Source of the DNA: JAFEDN01 sp963832945
GTDB lineage: Bacteria > Pseudomonadota > Gammaproteobacteria > Coxiellales > Coxiellaceae
Reading direction: 5' to 3'
Length of the DNA: 64,000 nucleotides
Assembly (NCBI GenBank): GCA_963832945.1
Contig: CAWHVV010000007.1
Coordinates: 248,001 to 312,000 of the forward strand
Shown: positions 46,811-54,825 of the stretch, in pieces
Position numbering within the stretch: position 1 is the first letter of the stretch
Layout of the letters: each line of letters opens with the position of its first letter
The notes under the pieces: model-generated
Told to the model about the DNA's origin: nothing
The model's input: only the letters and a program-made list of their open reading frames with translations
The model's database searches: none
Translations under genes and position numbers: made by a program

Positions 46811-47226
46811 GCCGGGTGTTCCTGATTAGGAATTGCCGGAGGTTTATAATTGGCATCGTGTTTTGCCAATACTTCATCGGCGATGAAAATACCGTGGCCG
46901 TTCATCCGCCCTTGGGCAACAATCCCCTGCCCTTCATGAAATAGAGAAGGTAATACTCCCTGATATTGTACGGGCAGGTTGGCGTGATAATCTGTTAACA
47001 CGAAGCCCACCTGTAAACCCTGCCCATGTTCGACGCTACCCTTAACCACCATGCCGCCCAAACGAAAAACCTGTCCGGGACGCGGAGCGTGCTGCACGAC
47101 CTGTTGGGGAGTTTGGTATAAATTGACGTTCTGACGTAAGGCATATAATCCCAGTCCGACACTCAGACCTACACTGGCGACGACGAGCAGGATAAAACCC
47201 AACCGGCGCTTACGGTGATTTAACAT
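46807..47226 (-). CDS. ccmE: Periplasmic heme chaperone CcmE
   Basis: From the ATG at 47226 (MLNHRKRRLGF) the protein has 139 residues. It has one N-terminal anchor, an OB-fold with FRLGGMVVKGSV, and the heme-attaching histidine in LAKHDANYKPP near the end. The start lies inside the ccmD end. Confidence 0.94.
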   Translation of the reverse strand: MLNHRKRRLGFILLVVASVGLSVGLGLYALRQNVNLYQTPQQVVQHAPRPGQVFRLGGMVVKGSVEHGQGLQVGFVLTDYHANLPVQYQGVLPSLFHEGQGIVAQGRMNGHGIFIADEVLAKHDANYKPPAIPNQEHPA

Positions 47227-47383
47227 ATTTATGATATAAGGCTCTACGTACACGCTGCCATTTTCGGCGGGCGGCGACGAACTGGATAAATAGCACTAAA
47301 AATACCAATCCGTATGCCGGCCACACGGCTGCGGCATATCCGCCCATCCGCAAAAAAGCATGAAGATCAGAAAAAGTACTCAT
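47210..47383 (-). CDS. ccmD: Heme exporter protein CcmD
   Basis: A 57-residue frame, ATG at 47383 and TAA at 47210-47212, fills the expected ccmC-ccmD-ccmE position. It reads MSTFSDLHAFLRMGGYAAAVW, then one membrane helix (YGLVFLVLFIQFVA) followed by a basic RRKWQRVRR tail. The FLxMGGYAxYVW-type start and helix/basic tail are diagnostic of CcmD, which helps release holo-CcmE from CcmABC. It overlaps ccmE by 17 bases. Confidence 0.92.
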   Translation of the reverse strand: MSTFSDLHAFLRMGGYAAAVWPAYGLVFLVLFIQFVAARRKWQRVRRALYHKYVKSP

Positions 47384-47428
47384 GATCCGAAAAGCATACC
47401 CGTCGATGGAAAGGGGGTCAAGGATTAA

Positions 47429-47525
47429 TAAAGGGGGTCAAGTCTCGAATTGTGAAAGGGAATAGGAAAAGACTTGATCCCCTTTAACCCTTTCCCTTTC
47501 ACAATTCGAGACTTGACCCCCTTTA
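47429..47525. repeat. Long perfect inverted repeat at the ccmC 3' end
   Basis: The 32-base arms 47429-47460 and 47494-47525 (starting TAAAGGGGGTCAAGTCTCG) are exact complements around a 33-base spacer, which itself contains a partial further copy (CTTGATCCCCTTTAACCC). Another AAAGGGGGTCAAG lies at about 47410. The right end supplies the ccmC stop codon. This looks like a REP/MITE-like family. RNA from either strand would fold into a strong hairpin between ccmC and ccmD. Confidence 0.85.
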
Positions 47526-48254
47526 TTGAATCACTTTTTGGGCCCAGGTGGTTTTTTGTTCGCGATTAAGGAGTTCGGAGCGCAGGCCGATCAGTAAAAT
47601 AATTAAATAATAAAGGAAAAAGGCTAATAACATGGCGATTAATGGGTACAGCATACTGGGAGAGATGGAGGGAGCGCTGAATTTTAAAAGGGTGGCTCCC
47701 TGATGCAGGGTTTGCCACCAGTCTACGGAATAATGAACGATCGGTATGTTGACCAAACCTACCAGGATCAGAATGCCACTGACCTGTGCCGCAAGTTTCG
47801 GGTCAGGGATTGCGGTGCGCAGAGCGATAATGCCGGCATAAATAAATAATAAAATAAGTTCGGCGGTCAAACGCGCATCCCATATCCACCAGGTCCCCCA
47901 GGTGGGTTTACCCCAAATCGATCCGGTCAGAAGCGCCAACAAGGTAAAACTCATACCTAGCGGAGCACTGAGTTTGGCGACGATATCAGCCACTTTTAGT
48001 TTCCAGACCAAATGTACCAGCGCCGCGGCGCTCATCACGATGTAAATTCCCAGGGACCAGGCCGCCGCAGGAACGTGGATAAAGATTATCCGGTAAACGT
48101 CACCCTGCTGGTAATCCGCAGGCGCCTGCCATAAACCGCCAACCAGCCCATAAGCAAAGGCGCAGATCGCCAGTACCGTCAGCCAAGGCAACAGCAGGCC
48201 GGCCCAGTGATAACTGGTTTGCGGTGAAGCGGCTCGGGATAAGATTTTCCACAT
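47523..48254 (-). CDS. ccmC: Heme exporter protein CcmC
   Basis: From the ATG at 48254 (MWKILSRAASPQ, the family start) the protein has 243 residues with six membrane helices and the WWD motif WGTWWIWDARLTAELIL near 120. It presents heme to CcmE. Its TAA stop is created by the adjacent inverted repeat, so the original last residues may have changed. Confidence 0.93.
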   Translation of the reverse strand: MWKILSRAASPQTSYHWAGLLLPWLTVLAICAFAYGLVGGLWQAPADYQQGDVYRIIFIHVPAAAWSLGIYIVMSAAALVHLVWKLKVADIVAKLSAPLGMSFTLLALLTGSIWGKPTWGTWWIWDARLTAELILLFIYAGIIALRTAIPDPKLAAQVSGILILVGLVNIPIVHYSVDWWQTLHQGATLLKFSAPSISPSMLYPLIAMLLAFFLYYLIILLIGLRSELLNREQKTTWAQKVIQ

Positions 48255-48273
48255 ACGGTCATTATACATAAAG

Positions 48274-48948
48274 TCAGCGGTAAGCAATGCCCATTTTGAG
48301 GGTGATGGCGCTGGCCCATGGAGCTAAAACCAGCGCCAGGGGCAACAAAGCTCCTAACCACAGCAGTGATGAATCCGGAGAAATTCCAGACGCTACCGCG
48401 TTAAGCGCGGAAGTCGCAAAAATCAGGGTGGGAATATATAACGGCAATAATATTAACGCTAATAGCAATCCGCTTTGGCGCAGACTCACGATCAGGGCTG
48501 CACCGACAGCTCCCAACCATGTCAACAGTGGCGTGCCCAATAATAGAGTCAACATCAACACTTTCATTACATTCATCTGCAAATGGAACATGGCCGCCAT
48601 CAGCGGTGTCATGACTAATAATGGCAAAAATAACATGAGCCAGTGGGCGGTAATTTTGGCAAAAATCAATAGCGCTAATGGATAAGGACCCAGCAACCAT
48701 TGCTCCAGGCTGCCGTCCTCATAATCGGGTTGGAATAACCGGGTTAATGACAATAATACCGCCAGCAGTACCGCTACCCAGACTATACCCGGCCCTATCA
48801 TTTGCAGGATTTTAACGTCGGGCGTCAGTGTTAAGGGAAATAAAATCGACACCAGAAAAAAAAATAATAAGGGATTCAACCATTCCACCGGCCGGCGCCA
48901 GGTGAGCAAGCACTCGCGCTGAATAGCCAGAAAAATAACGCTGATCAT
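48274..48948 (-). CDS. ccmB: Heme exporter ABC permease CcmB
   Basis: The 224-residue protein has six hydrophobic helices, the N-terminal REC...RRP segment and the P...LFFFLV motif usual in CcmB. It forms the CcmAB ATPase that frees holo-CcmE. It sits 6 bases after ccmA. Confidence 0.93.
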   Translation of the reverse strand: MISVIFLAIQRECLLTWRRPVEWLNPLLFFFLVSILFPLTLTPDVKILQMIGPGIVWVAVLLAVLLSLTRLFQPDYEDGSLEQWLLGPYPLALLIFAKITAHWLMLFLPLLVMTPLMAAMFHLQMNVMKVLMLTLLLGTPLLTWLGAVGAALIVSLRQSGLLLALILLPLYIPTLIFATSALNAVASGISPDSSLLWLGALLPLALVLAPWASAITLKMGIAYR

Positions 48949-48954
48949 GTCCGG

Positions 48955-49614
48955 TTAGCCATTCCCGCCGGGTACAGCGTCACGAGCGTTCACTTCCGCG
49001 GGAAATCCCGGTGTCAGGTCTAATCGTAAAGAGCGCGACGCAGCGGCTTCAGCCAAAGGCCAGTGCGTGCTTAACACCACCATACCGCCCTGGTCAAGAT
49101 GGCTGGCCAAAATGTTCTGAAAATTTGTGATCATATGCGAATCCAATCCGGCCAGGGGTTCATCCAAAATCCACAACGGCGCTGTACTTAGAAATAATCT
49201 TGCCAGCGCCACTCGCTGTTTTTGACCCTGGGACAATTGATAACCCATATAATCGATATGTGCGGTTAAACCCGCCTGCGCAATCGCCTCCCGCCGCGAT
49301 CTTTCCGAAGATCCCGGCAAATTAAACCGGAGATTTTCACCCACAGTCAATTCGCCTTTGACCGCCTGTTGATGCCCCAGATAATGCAATTGCTGATGAT
49401 AGATGGCTTTTTGTTTCATCAACAGCTCACTGCGCCAATACACCTCTCCTTCGCCGGCAGGTGCGAGTCCCGCTAACACGCGTAATAAACTGGTTTTACC
49501 GCAGCCATTGGCGCCGGTGATCTGCAACAAATGTCCGGGGGTCAGCTCAAAACTGATATCCTGCCACAAGATACGTTCGCCGCGCTGATAACCCAGTTTT
49601 TTTACCTGCAACAT
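48955..49614 (-). CDS. ccmA: Heme exporter ABC ATPase CcmA
   Basis: The 219-residue ATPase has Walker A GANGCGKTS near 33-41, signature LSQGQKQRV and Walker B LWILDEPLAGLD. First gene of the ccm operon. It starts 7 bases before the wecA-like stop region, so co-transcription with that gene is likely. Confidence 0.94.
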   Translation of the reverse strand: MLQVKKLGYQRGERILWQDISFELTPGHLLQITGANGCGKTSLLRVLAGLAPAGEGEVYWRSELLMKQKAIYHQQLHYLGHQQAVKGELTVGENLRFNLPGSSERSRREAIAQAGLTAHIDYMGYQLSQGQKQRVALARLFLSTAPLWILDEPLAGLDSHMITNFQNILASHLDQGGMVVLSTHWPLAEAAASRSLRLDLTPGFPAEVNARDAVPGGNG

Positions 49615-49621
49615 ACTATTT

Positions 49622-50650
49622 CTAATTTACCGCATCGCGTACTAATTTCACTATCCATAAATAGGCTATTAATGCGGCTATCCATGCTAAAAATTGCCAG
49701 CCTTCCGGCACCTGCAAATGACTGAGCAGAATTCCGGTCACTCCAAGCGCCAAAGAAAACACTATCAGGACCCAGGTGGAAATAGCCGCGTCTATGCCCA
49801 GAATATGGAGAAGATAGTGAAAATGATCACGGCTTGGTAGTAGCAAAGGTTTCTTTTGAATAAACCTGACTATGCAGACATGCAATAAATCAAATACCGG
49901 AAATGCCAATATCCATAAAATGACCACCGGTTTGATGGCGCCTCCGCCCTGCCCCACGGATATCGCCACCCAGGCAATTACAAAAGCGATAAAGGTGCTG
50001 CCGGCGTCCCCTAAAAAAATAGCGGCATGTCTGCGCCAGGGTAAACGCATGTTGAAAGCCAGAAACACCAGTAATAAGAGACTTAAAATAATCAGGATGT
50101 AAAGATCCGTCTGCCGCTGGGTATGCCAGCACAGATAGCCGAGCAGCATCACCTGGATAAGTGCGATCCCGCCAGCCAAACCGTCCTGGCCGTCAATCAT
50201 ATTCATGGCGTTCAGATATCCCACCACCAATACCACGGTAAAAGGTATCGCCCATGAGCCCAGGGAAATATTTCCTAAAAACAATAAATTTCCTAAAGAC
50301 GTGACTTGCAAATTGCCCCAGCAAATTAATAATAAAGCGGCCGCTATTTGACCCAGCAGGCGCAATTTGGAGTTTAGTTCCCGAAAATCGTCGACTATGC
50401 CAATTGTTAACAACAGACTACCGCCTGCAATCAGGCCCCGGTAACTTTGTAAGGAAAGGGGTAACGAGAGTAAGGCGAAACAAAATCCAAAGAAAATCGC
50501 AATGCCGCCGATCAGCGGCACTTCCTGTTCATGCTGTTTGCGTCCGCCCGGACGGTCGACAAATTCCAGCCGAATCGCCAAACGGCGAAACAACCATATA
50601 AAAAATATGGCAGCCAAAATAGCAATAGTACTGCTGGTGAGGATAGGCAT
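49622..50650 (-). CDS. WecA/MraY-family undecaprenyl-phosphate sugar-1-phosphate transferase
   Basis: This 342-residue protein has about ten membrane helices and the family motifs VDRPGGRKQHEQEVPLIGG, DDFRELN (Mg2+), NMIDGQDGLAGG, FLGDAGSTF and the sugar-specific DHFHYLLH histidine motif. It would start O-antigen or other polysaccharide synthesis by moving GlcNAc-1-P (or similar) to undecaprenyl phosphate. WecA is the closest well-known member; the donor sugar cannot be read. Confidence 0.85.
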   Translation of the reverse strand: MPILTSSTIAILAAIFFIWLFRRLAIRLEFVDRPGGRKQHEQEVPLIGGIAIFFGFCFALLSLPLSLQSYRGLIAGGSLLLTIGIVDDFRELNSKLRLLGQIAAALLLICWGNLQVTSLGNLLFLGNISLGSWAIPFTVVLVVGYLNAMNMIDGQDGLAGGIALIQVMLLGYLCWHTQRQTDLYILIILSLLLLVFLAFNMRLPWRRHAAIFLGDAGSTFIAFVIAWVAISVGQGGGAIKPVVILWILAFPVFDLLHVCIVRFIQKKPLLLPSRDHFHYLLHILGIDAAISTWVLIVFSLALGVTGILLSHLQVPEGWQFLAWIAALIAYLWIVKLVRDAVN

Positions 50651-50683
50651 GGTTTATATAATAACATAGGGAGGGGGTGAGAT

Positions 50684-50835
50684 CAGCAATTCCCGCTGAG
50701 TACAGCGGCAATTGCTTCCTATTTATATCCTGCGCTCGGCGGAGCCGATGCTCGGAATGAAGGGGAAGCGCTTCGCGCGCTCCCCCTTGCGATCCCCCAT
50801 GGCGCAGAGAATTTTCTGCGAAAAATATTCATATT
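50684..50835. mobile_element. Miniature inverted-repeat element, family 1, copy E
   Basis: About 150 bp have the same orientation and left end (CAGCAATTCCCGCTGAGTAC) as copy B, the GCTCGGCGGAGCCGATGCTC block, the variable palindrome (GGGAAGCGCTTCGCGCGCTCCC in outline) and GATCCCCCAT...AGAGAATTTTCT. The AT arm is shortened and the right inverted end is not recognisable. It lies between comEA and wecA-like. Confidence 0.78.
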
Positions 50836-50845
50836 GAATTCCCAA

Positions 50846-51130
50846 TTAGCTTTTGACGACTAACTGCTCCGGGTTGCGTTTCAGAACATTTTGCAGGTTT
50901 TTTTCAGTAAATCCTTTAACATGAGTTAAATCATGGATATCCTTAAATGCACCATGATCCCGGCGGTAGTCCACAATCGCCTGGGCTCGGTGTTTACCAA
51001 TTCCCGGAACTGCGGACAAAGTAGCCTGGTCTGCGGTGTTAATATTTATCAAAGCAGGCCGCGGACCTGCCAAAGCTAACCCGCTCAAAAATAACCCCAG
51101 AGAAAGACTGACCAATTGATGTTTTTTCAT
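50846..51130 (-). CDS. ComEA-family helix-hairpin-helix DNA-binding protein
   Basis: The 94-residue protein has a signal peptide (residues 1-21, LSLGLFLSGLALA) and a single HhH domain with ININTADQATLSAVPGIGKHRAQAIVDYR. Periplasmic ComEA homologues pull in transforming DNA through type IV pili. The short form without the membrane anchor is usual in gammaproteobacteria. Confidence 0.9.
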   Translation of the reverse strand: MKKHQLVSLSLGLFLSGLALAGPRPALININTADQATLSAVPGIGKHRAQAIVDYRRDHGAFKDIHDLTHVKGFTEKNLQNVLKRNPEQLVVKS

Positions 51131-51283
51131 TACTTAACTCCTTGACTTAATTTAAAAATGGGATACAGGAATCCCGCCACCCACTCAGGATAGCCAAAGA
51201 GACCACGCGGCATCAATACAGGGTTTTTTCTCTGGAAAGCAATTCATTAACCCGACTAAAATGGAGCCAACTCTCGATTAGTC

Positions 51284-51315
51284 TTGACTATTATGGATAG
51301 CAGTATATAATAGTC
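51284..51315 (+). promoter_or_regulatory. Consensus promoter overlapped by a dyad operator; likely leaderless
   Basis: TTGACT (51284-51289) and TATAAT (51306-51311) are 16 bases apart, and transcription would start at about the ATG at 51319. The perfect inverted pair GACTATTAT (51286-51294) and ATAATAGTC (51307-51315) covers both promoter elements, a good repressor site. Confidence 0.65.
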
Positions 51316-51318
51316 GAT

Positions 51319-52524
51319 ATGGAAAGGATATATAGTTCGGTCGTAAAAGACTATTTTGGCCAATACTCTCAGATGATTTTATTAAATGGACCCCATCAGG
51401 TAGGAAAAACCACGATTAGTAAATCCCTGGCAAAAGGCGTGGACCATTTTACCTATCTCAACTGGGATATTCAGGAGGATCGAGAACAAATTTTGCGAGG
51501 TCAGCGCCACTTGGCAGAAAATACCGGCGTCAACCAGTTAAATGATCAGGGCGTCATCATTTTTGATGAATTGCATAAATATTCTAAATGGAAGAATTTC
51601 TTAAAAGGCTTTTTTGACGCCTATAAAGACCACTGTCACATTTTAGTCACCGGTAGTCAAAAATTGATGATCGCACAAAAAAAAGGCGATAGCCTGATGG
51701 GCCGGTATTTCCCCTTTCGAATCCACCCCTTTAGCACTGCTGAATGTGTTCGGCAGGATTTACCTGAAGAAATGATTTCACCACCTCTCCGGATTGACAA
51801 ATCCTGGTGGGAGGCTCTCTGGCAATTCGGTGGTTATCCGGATCCTTTCCTAAAGCAGGATCGCCGTTTTTTAAAGCGTTGGCAAAATTTACGAAGCGAA
51901 CAAATGTTTCGGGATGATATTCGCCATCTCACTCAAATTCATGAACTGGCGCAAATGGAAATTTTAGCTGAGTTGATCAAACGCCAGGCAGGACAATTAA
52001 CTAATTATACGAATTTAGCGAATAAAATTAACGTCTCTACCAAAACTGTACAGCACTGGATTACGACATTAGAACGGTTTTACTTTTGCTTTCGTCTTTC
52101 GCCCTGGCATAAAAATATTTCTCGTAGCCTGTTAAAAGAACCCAAGTTATATTTATGGGATTGGTCGGAGATTACAGATATAGGCGCTAAAATGGAAAAT
52201 TTTGTTGCCAGTCATTTGTTAAAAGCCGTGAACTTCTGGACAGACTTTGGTTTTGGGAAATTCAACTTATATTTTATCCGCACTAAAGATAAACGGGAAG
52301 TGGATTTTGTGGTTACTAAAGACGATCAACCCTGGTTTTTAGTGGAAGCTAAGTACAGCAACAATCAGAGTATTTCCGATAATTTATACCGTTTTCAAAA
52401 AGATCTCAAAGCGGAGCATGCTTTTCAGGTGGTCTACGACCTTGAATATATCGATGCGGATTGTTTTTTACATCGTAACCCAGTGATCGTTCCGGCGGTC
52501 ACTTTTTTTTCTCAACTAATATAA
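51319..52524 (+). CDS. AAA-type ATPase with DUF4143 domain
   Basis: The 401-residue protein has Walker A GPHQVGKTT (24-32), Walker B VIIFDELHKY (about 79-88), sensor-like HILVTGSQ and a C-terminal DUF4143/PD-(D/E)XK-like part with DFVVTKDDQPWFLVEAKYS. Proteins of this kind are common mobile, accessory ATPases in intracellular bacteria and archaea, and no function is established. It stands alone with its own promoter. Confidence 0.85.
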   Translation: MERIYSSVVKDYFGQYSQMILLNGPHQVGKTTISKSLAKGVDHFTYLNWDIQEDREQILRGQRHLAENTGVNQLNDQGVIIFDELHKYSKWKNFLKGFFDAYKDHCHILVTGSQKLMIAQKKGDSLMGRYFPFRIHPFSTAECVRQDLPEEMISPPLRIDKSWWEALWQFGGYPDPFLKQDRRFLKRWQNLRSEQMFRDDIRHLTQIHELAQMEILAELIKRQAGQLTNYTNLANKINVSTKTVQHWITTLERFYFCFRLSPWHKNISRSLLKEPKLYLWDWSEITDIGAKMENFVASHLLKAVNFWTDFGFGKFNLYFIRTKDKREVDFVVTKDDQPWFLVEAKYSNNQSISDNLYRFQKDLKAEHAFQVVYDLEYIDADCFLHRNPVIVPAVTFFSQLI

Positions 52525-52558
52525 AAGCATTGGGGTCAGACCCTTACTCACTGGAATA

Positions 52559-53278
52559 TTAAAGACCTGAATTGCAATTGCGGATTTCCATCAGAATTTG
52601 GAAAAGCGCCTGACGGGGATGGGTTGCCTGGGTAATTGGCCGGCCAATGACCAGATAGTCAGCGCCGGCTGCCAGAGCATCGCGGGGACTCATCACACGT
52701 TTTTGATCTCCCTGCGCATCTGTCGACAGGCGAATACCAGGGACTACCAACAGAAAATCAGGCGGCAAATGTTCCCGCAGAATCCGGGCTTCCTGGGCGG
52801 AACAGACGATACCGTCTAATCCAGCCTCACGGGCCAGCTTCGCGAATCTCATGACCATGTCGGAGGAGTTGTCCTGGTAACCGATAATCCTGAGATCGCC
52901 ATCATTCAGGCTGGTTAAAACGGTGACGCCAATCAGTAAGGGGCGCTGGTTGGCTGGGTATCCCTGGAGAGCGTCATGCGCAGCCGAGAGCATGGATGGA
53001 CCGCCTGCGACATGGACATTCAACATCCAGACACCCAGATCCGCCGCGGCGCGGCATGCCCCGGCGACCGTTTGAGGAATATCATGAAATTTTAAATCTA
53101 AAAAAAGCTTAAAACCGCGTTGCATGATTTTGTGCAGCAGGGAGGGGCCATAATGCGTGAAAAGAATGCTGCCAATTTTCACGTGACACAATGACGGATC
53201 CAGTTCCGGCAAAAAATTCAGGGCCTCTTCCTCGGTGGCGTGGTCCAGCGCCACGATAAGGCACGGTTGTTTGCCCAT
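52559..53278 (-). CDS. pyrF: Orotidine 5'-phosphate decarboxylase
   Basis: The 239-residue protein starts at the ATG at 53278 (MGKQPCLIVALDHATEEEAL); a longer frame upstream overlaps lapB. It has the catalytic DLKFHDIP motif (Lys-x-x-Asp) and the phosphate-binding VIGRPITQA. It makes UMP. It is placed after lapA-lapB as in many gammaproteobacteria. Confidence 0.95.
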   Translation of the reverse strand: MGKQPCLIVALDHATEEEALNFLPELDPSLCHVKIGSILFTHYGPSLLHKIMQRGFKLFLDLKFHDIPQTVAGACRAAADLGVWMLNVHVAGGPSMLSAAHDALQGYPANQRPLLIGVTVLTSLNDGDLRIIGYQDNSSDMVMRFAKLAREAGLDGIVCSAQEARILREHLPPDFLLVVPGIRLSTDAQGDQKRVMSPRDALAAGADYLVIGRPITQATHPRQALFQILMEIRNCNSGL

Positions 53279-53280
53279 GA

Positions 53281-54468
53281 TTAAATCACTCCCATGGCAA
53301 TTTTCTGTACCGGACGGGTTGTCATCCAGTGCTGACAACCCGGACAATTCCACGATAATATCGGCGCTGCAAAACCACAATGGCTGCAACGGTACGAAGG
53401 CTTGTTGGCCGCCAATTGCTGGATAATTTCCTGCAACATCTTCAGTTTTTCACTGGGTTTGACATGCGTTCCCGTCAGATACAGACTGATCAGTTGGTTT
53501 AAACCGCGCAATGAAGAATCATTTTTGACGTGGTGGGCGATAAATTCAATGGCAGATTGATCATTTTTAAAGCGTTGCAGGTAATTCGCTACGGTTAATA
53601 CCAAAAAAATGTTGGGAAAATCTTTCAGACATTCCTGCAAATATTCCACCAATTCACTTTCACGGCCCAATTCACGATAACACTGACAAAGAGGAGTAAT
53701 TATTTCTGGAATAAAATGAACATCCTGCACTTTGACTTGCTGGTAATGACGGATAGCTTCGGCATAATGTCTGGTTTGATAGGCTAACCGCCCTGCGATT
53801 AAATTGGCGCGTACACAGTTAGGGTCGGCGCTAATCGCCTCATGCAAATATCTTAATGCTGGGGCAATCTGCCCTTTCCTCGCTTCCTGTTCCGCCAATT
53901 CACAATGGAACTGCGCCATGATCGAATCGGTGCCTTCGCCGGTTTGCACCGTGATTTTTTTGGCCACTTCAATGGCTTTCAACCAGGCCTTTTCCTGCTG
54001 ATATATGCGCAGTAAAAATCTCAAACTATTCTGATGCTCTTCATTCCAACCCTCTTTTATATCGACCAGTTCTAAAAAAATCTGTTCAGCACGGTCCAAA
54101 ACGCCGGCGCGTAAATAATCTTGTCCCAACGCAAACAACGCCTGAATGTGATAACGTTTGTCTAATTCAGGCCTGGCTAATAAATTTTGATGGATGCGGA
54201 TGGCGCGATCGACTTCTCCACGCTGACGGAATAAATGTCCTAAAGCCAAATGGATTTCAGCCGTATCACTGTCGACTTCCGATAATTTAATAAAGACATC
54301 GACAGCCTGATCAGACTGTTCGTTAATTAAATAGTTCAGACCCTGGAAGTAATCGCGCCGTAATTGATTCGATACCTGCGACGTAGCGCCGCGGTCGCGT
54401 TTGCCGACGTACCAGCCAAATGTGGCGGCAATGGGTAATAATAAAAAATGCAGGGCCCTGATAACCAT
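53281..54468 (-). CDS. lapB: LPS assembly regulator LapB (YciM)
   Basis: The 395-residue protein has an N-terminal membrane helix, a run of TPRs (about 35-330) and a C-terminal rubredoxin-like knuckle with CSHC and CPGC. LapB guides FtsH-dependent turnover of LpxC and so balances LPS synthesis. It follows lapA by 2 bases. Confidence 0.93.
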   Translation of the reverse strand: MVIRALHFLLLPIAATFGWYVGKRDRGATSQVSNQLRRDYFQGLNYLINEQSDQAVDVFIKLSEVDSDTAEIHLALGHLFRQRGEVDRAIRIHQNLLARPELDKRYHIQALFALGQDYLRAGVLDRAEQIFLELVDIKEGWNEEHQNSLRFLLRIYQQEKAWLKAIEVAKKITVQTGEGTDSIMAQFHCELAEQEARKGQIAPALRYLHEAISADPNCVRANLIAGRLAYQTRHYAEAIRHYQQVKVQDVHFIPEIITPLCQCYRELGRESELVEYLQECLKDFPNIFLVLTVANYLQRFKNDQSAIEFIAHHVKNDSSLRGLNQLISLYLTGTHVKPSEKLKMLQEIIQQLAANKPSYRCSHCGFAAPILSWNCPGCQHWMTTRPVQKIAMGVI

Positions 54469-54470
54469 GT

Positions 54471-54731
54471 TTAGTATCCGTGGTCGGGTTGGTGGAGCAA
54501 TTTTGTCAGTCTGCGATTTTCATGGCGGAGTTTCAGGATACGGGGCGCCGCAATCAGGTATCCCAGAATGACTCCAATGATCAAAGTGATTAAAATTAAA
54601 AAGGGCAAAAATATATTGGCTTTTGCCCCGCCGAAATAATAGTCTATTTCCACCGAGCGTGCATTCATCGTGGTAAAAATGATCGCCACGATAATGACTA
54701 AAATCCAGATAGCATATCGTATATACCGCAT
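54471..54731 (-). CDS. lapA: LapA (YciS) domain protein
   Basis: The 86-residue protein has two membrane helices (about 6-22 and 41-63) and a short basic/coiled tail (APRILKLRHENRRLTKLL), as in LapA/YciS. It works with LapB in LPS assembly control. ihfB, which often lies between rpsA and lapA, is absent here. Confidence 0.9.
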   Translation of the reverse strand: MRYIRYAIWILVIIVAIIFTTMNARSVEIDYYFGGAKANIFLPFLILITLIIGVILGYLIAAPRILKLRHENRRLTKLLHQPDHGY

Positions 54732-54751
54732 AACACTCTCAGCGAAGGTTC

Positions 54752-54780
54752 GCTGCCTCTCCCTTGATGGGAGAGGCAGC
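54752..54780. terminator. Strong hairpin between rpsA and lapA
   Basis: GCTGCCTCTCCC-TTGAT-GGGAGAGGCAGC is a perfect 12-bp stem with a 5-base loop, followed on the minus strand by a small GCGAA/TTCGC stem. No T run follows, so it may be an attenuator or RNA-processing site rather than a classical terminator. Confidence 0.5.
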
Positions 54781-54825
54781 TATAAAGAGACAACCCGGAT
54801 TTTCGCAGGAATAATAGGCACAAAT

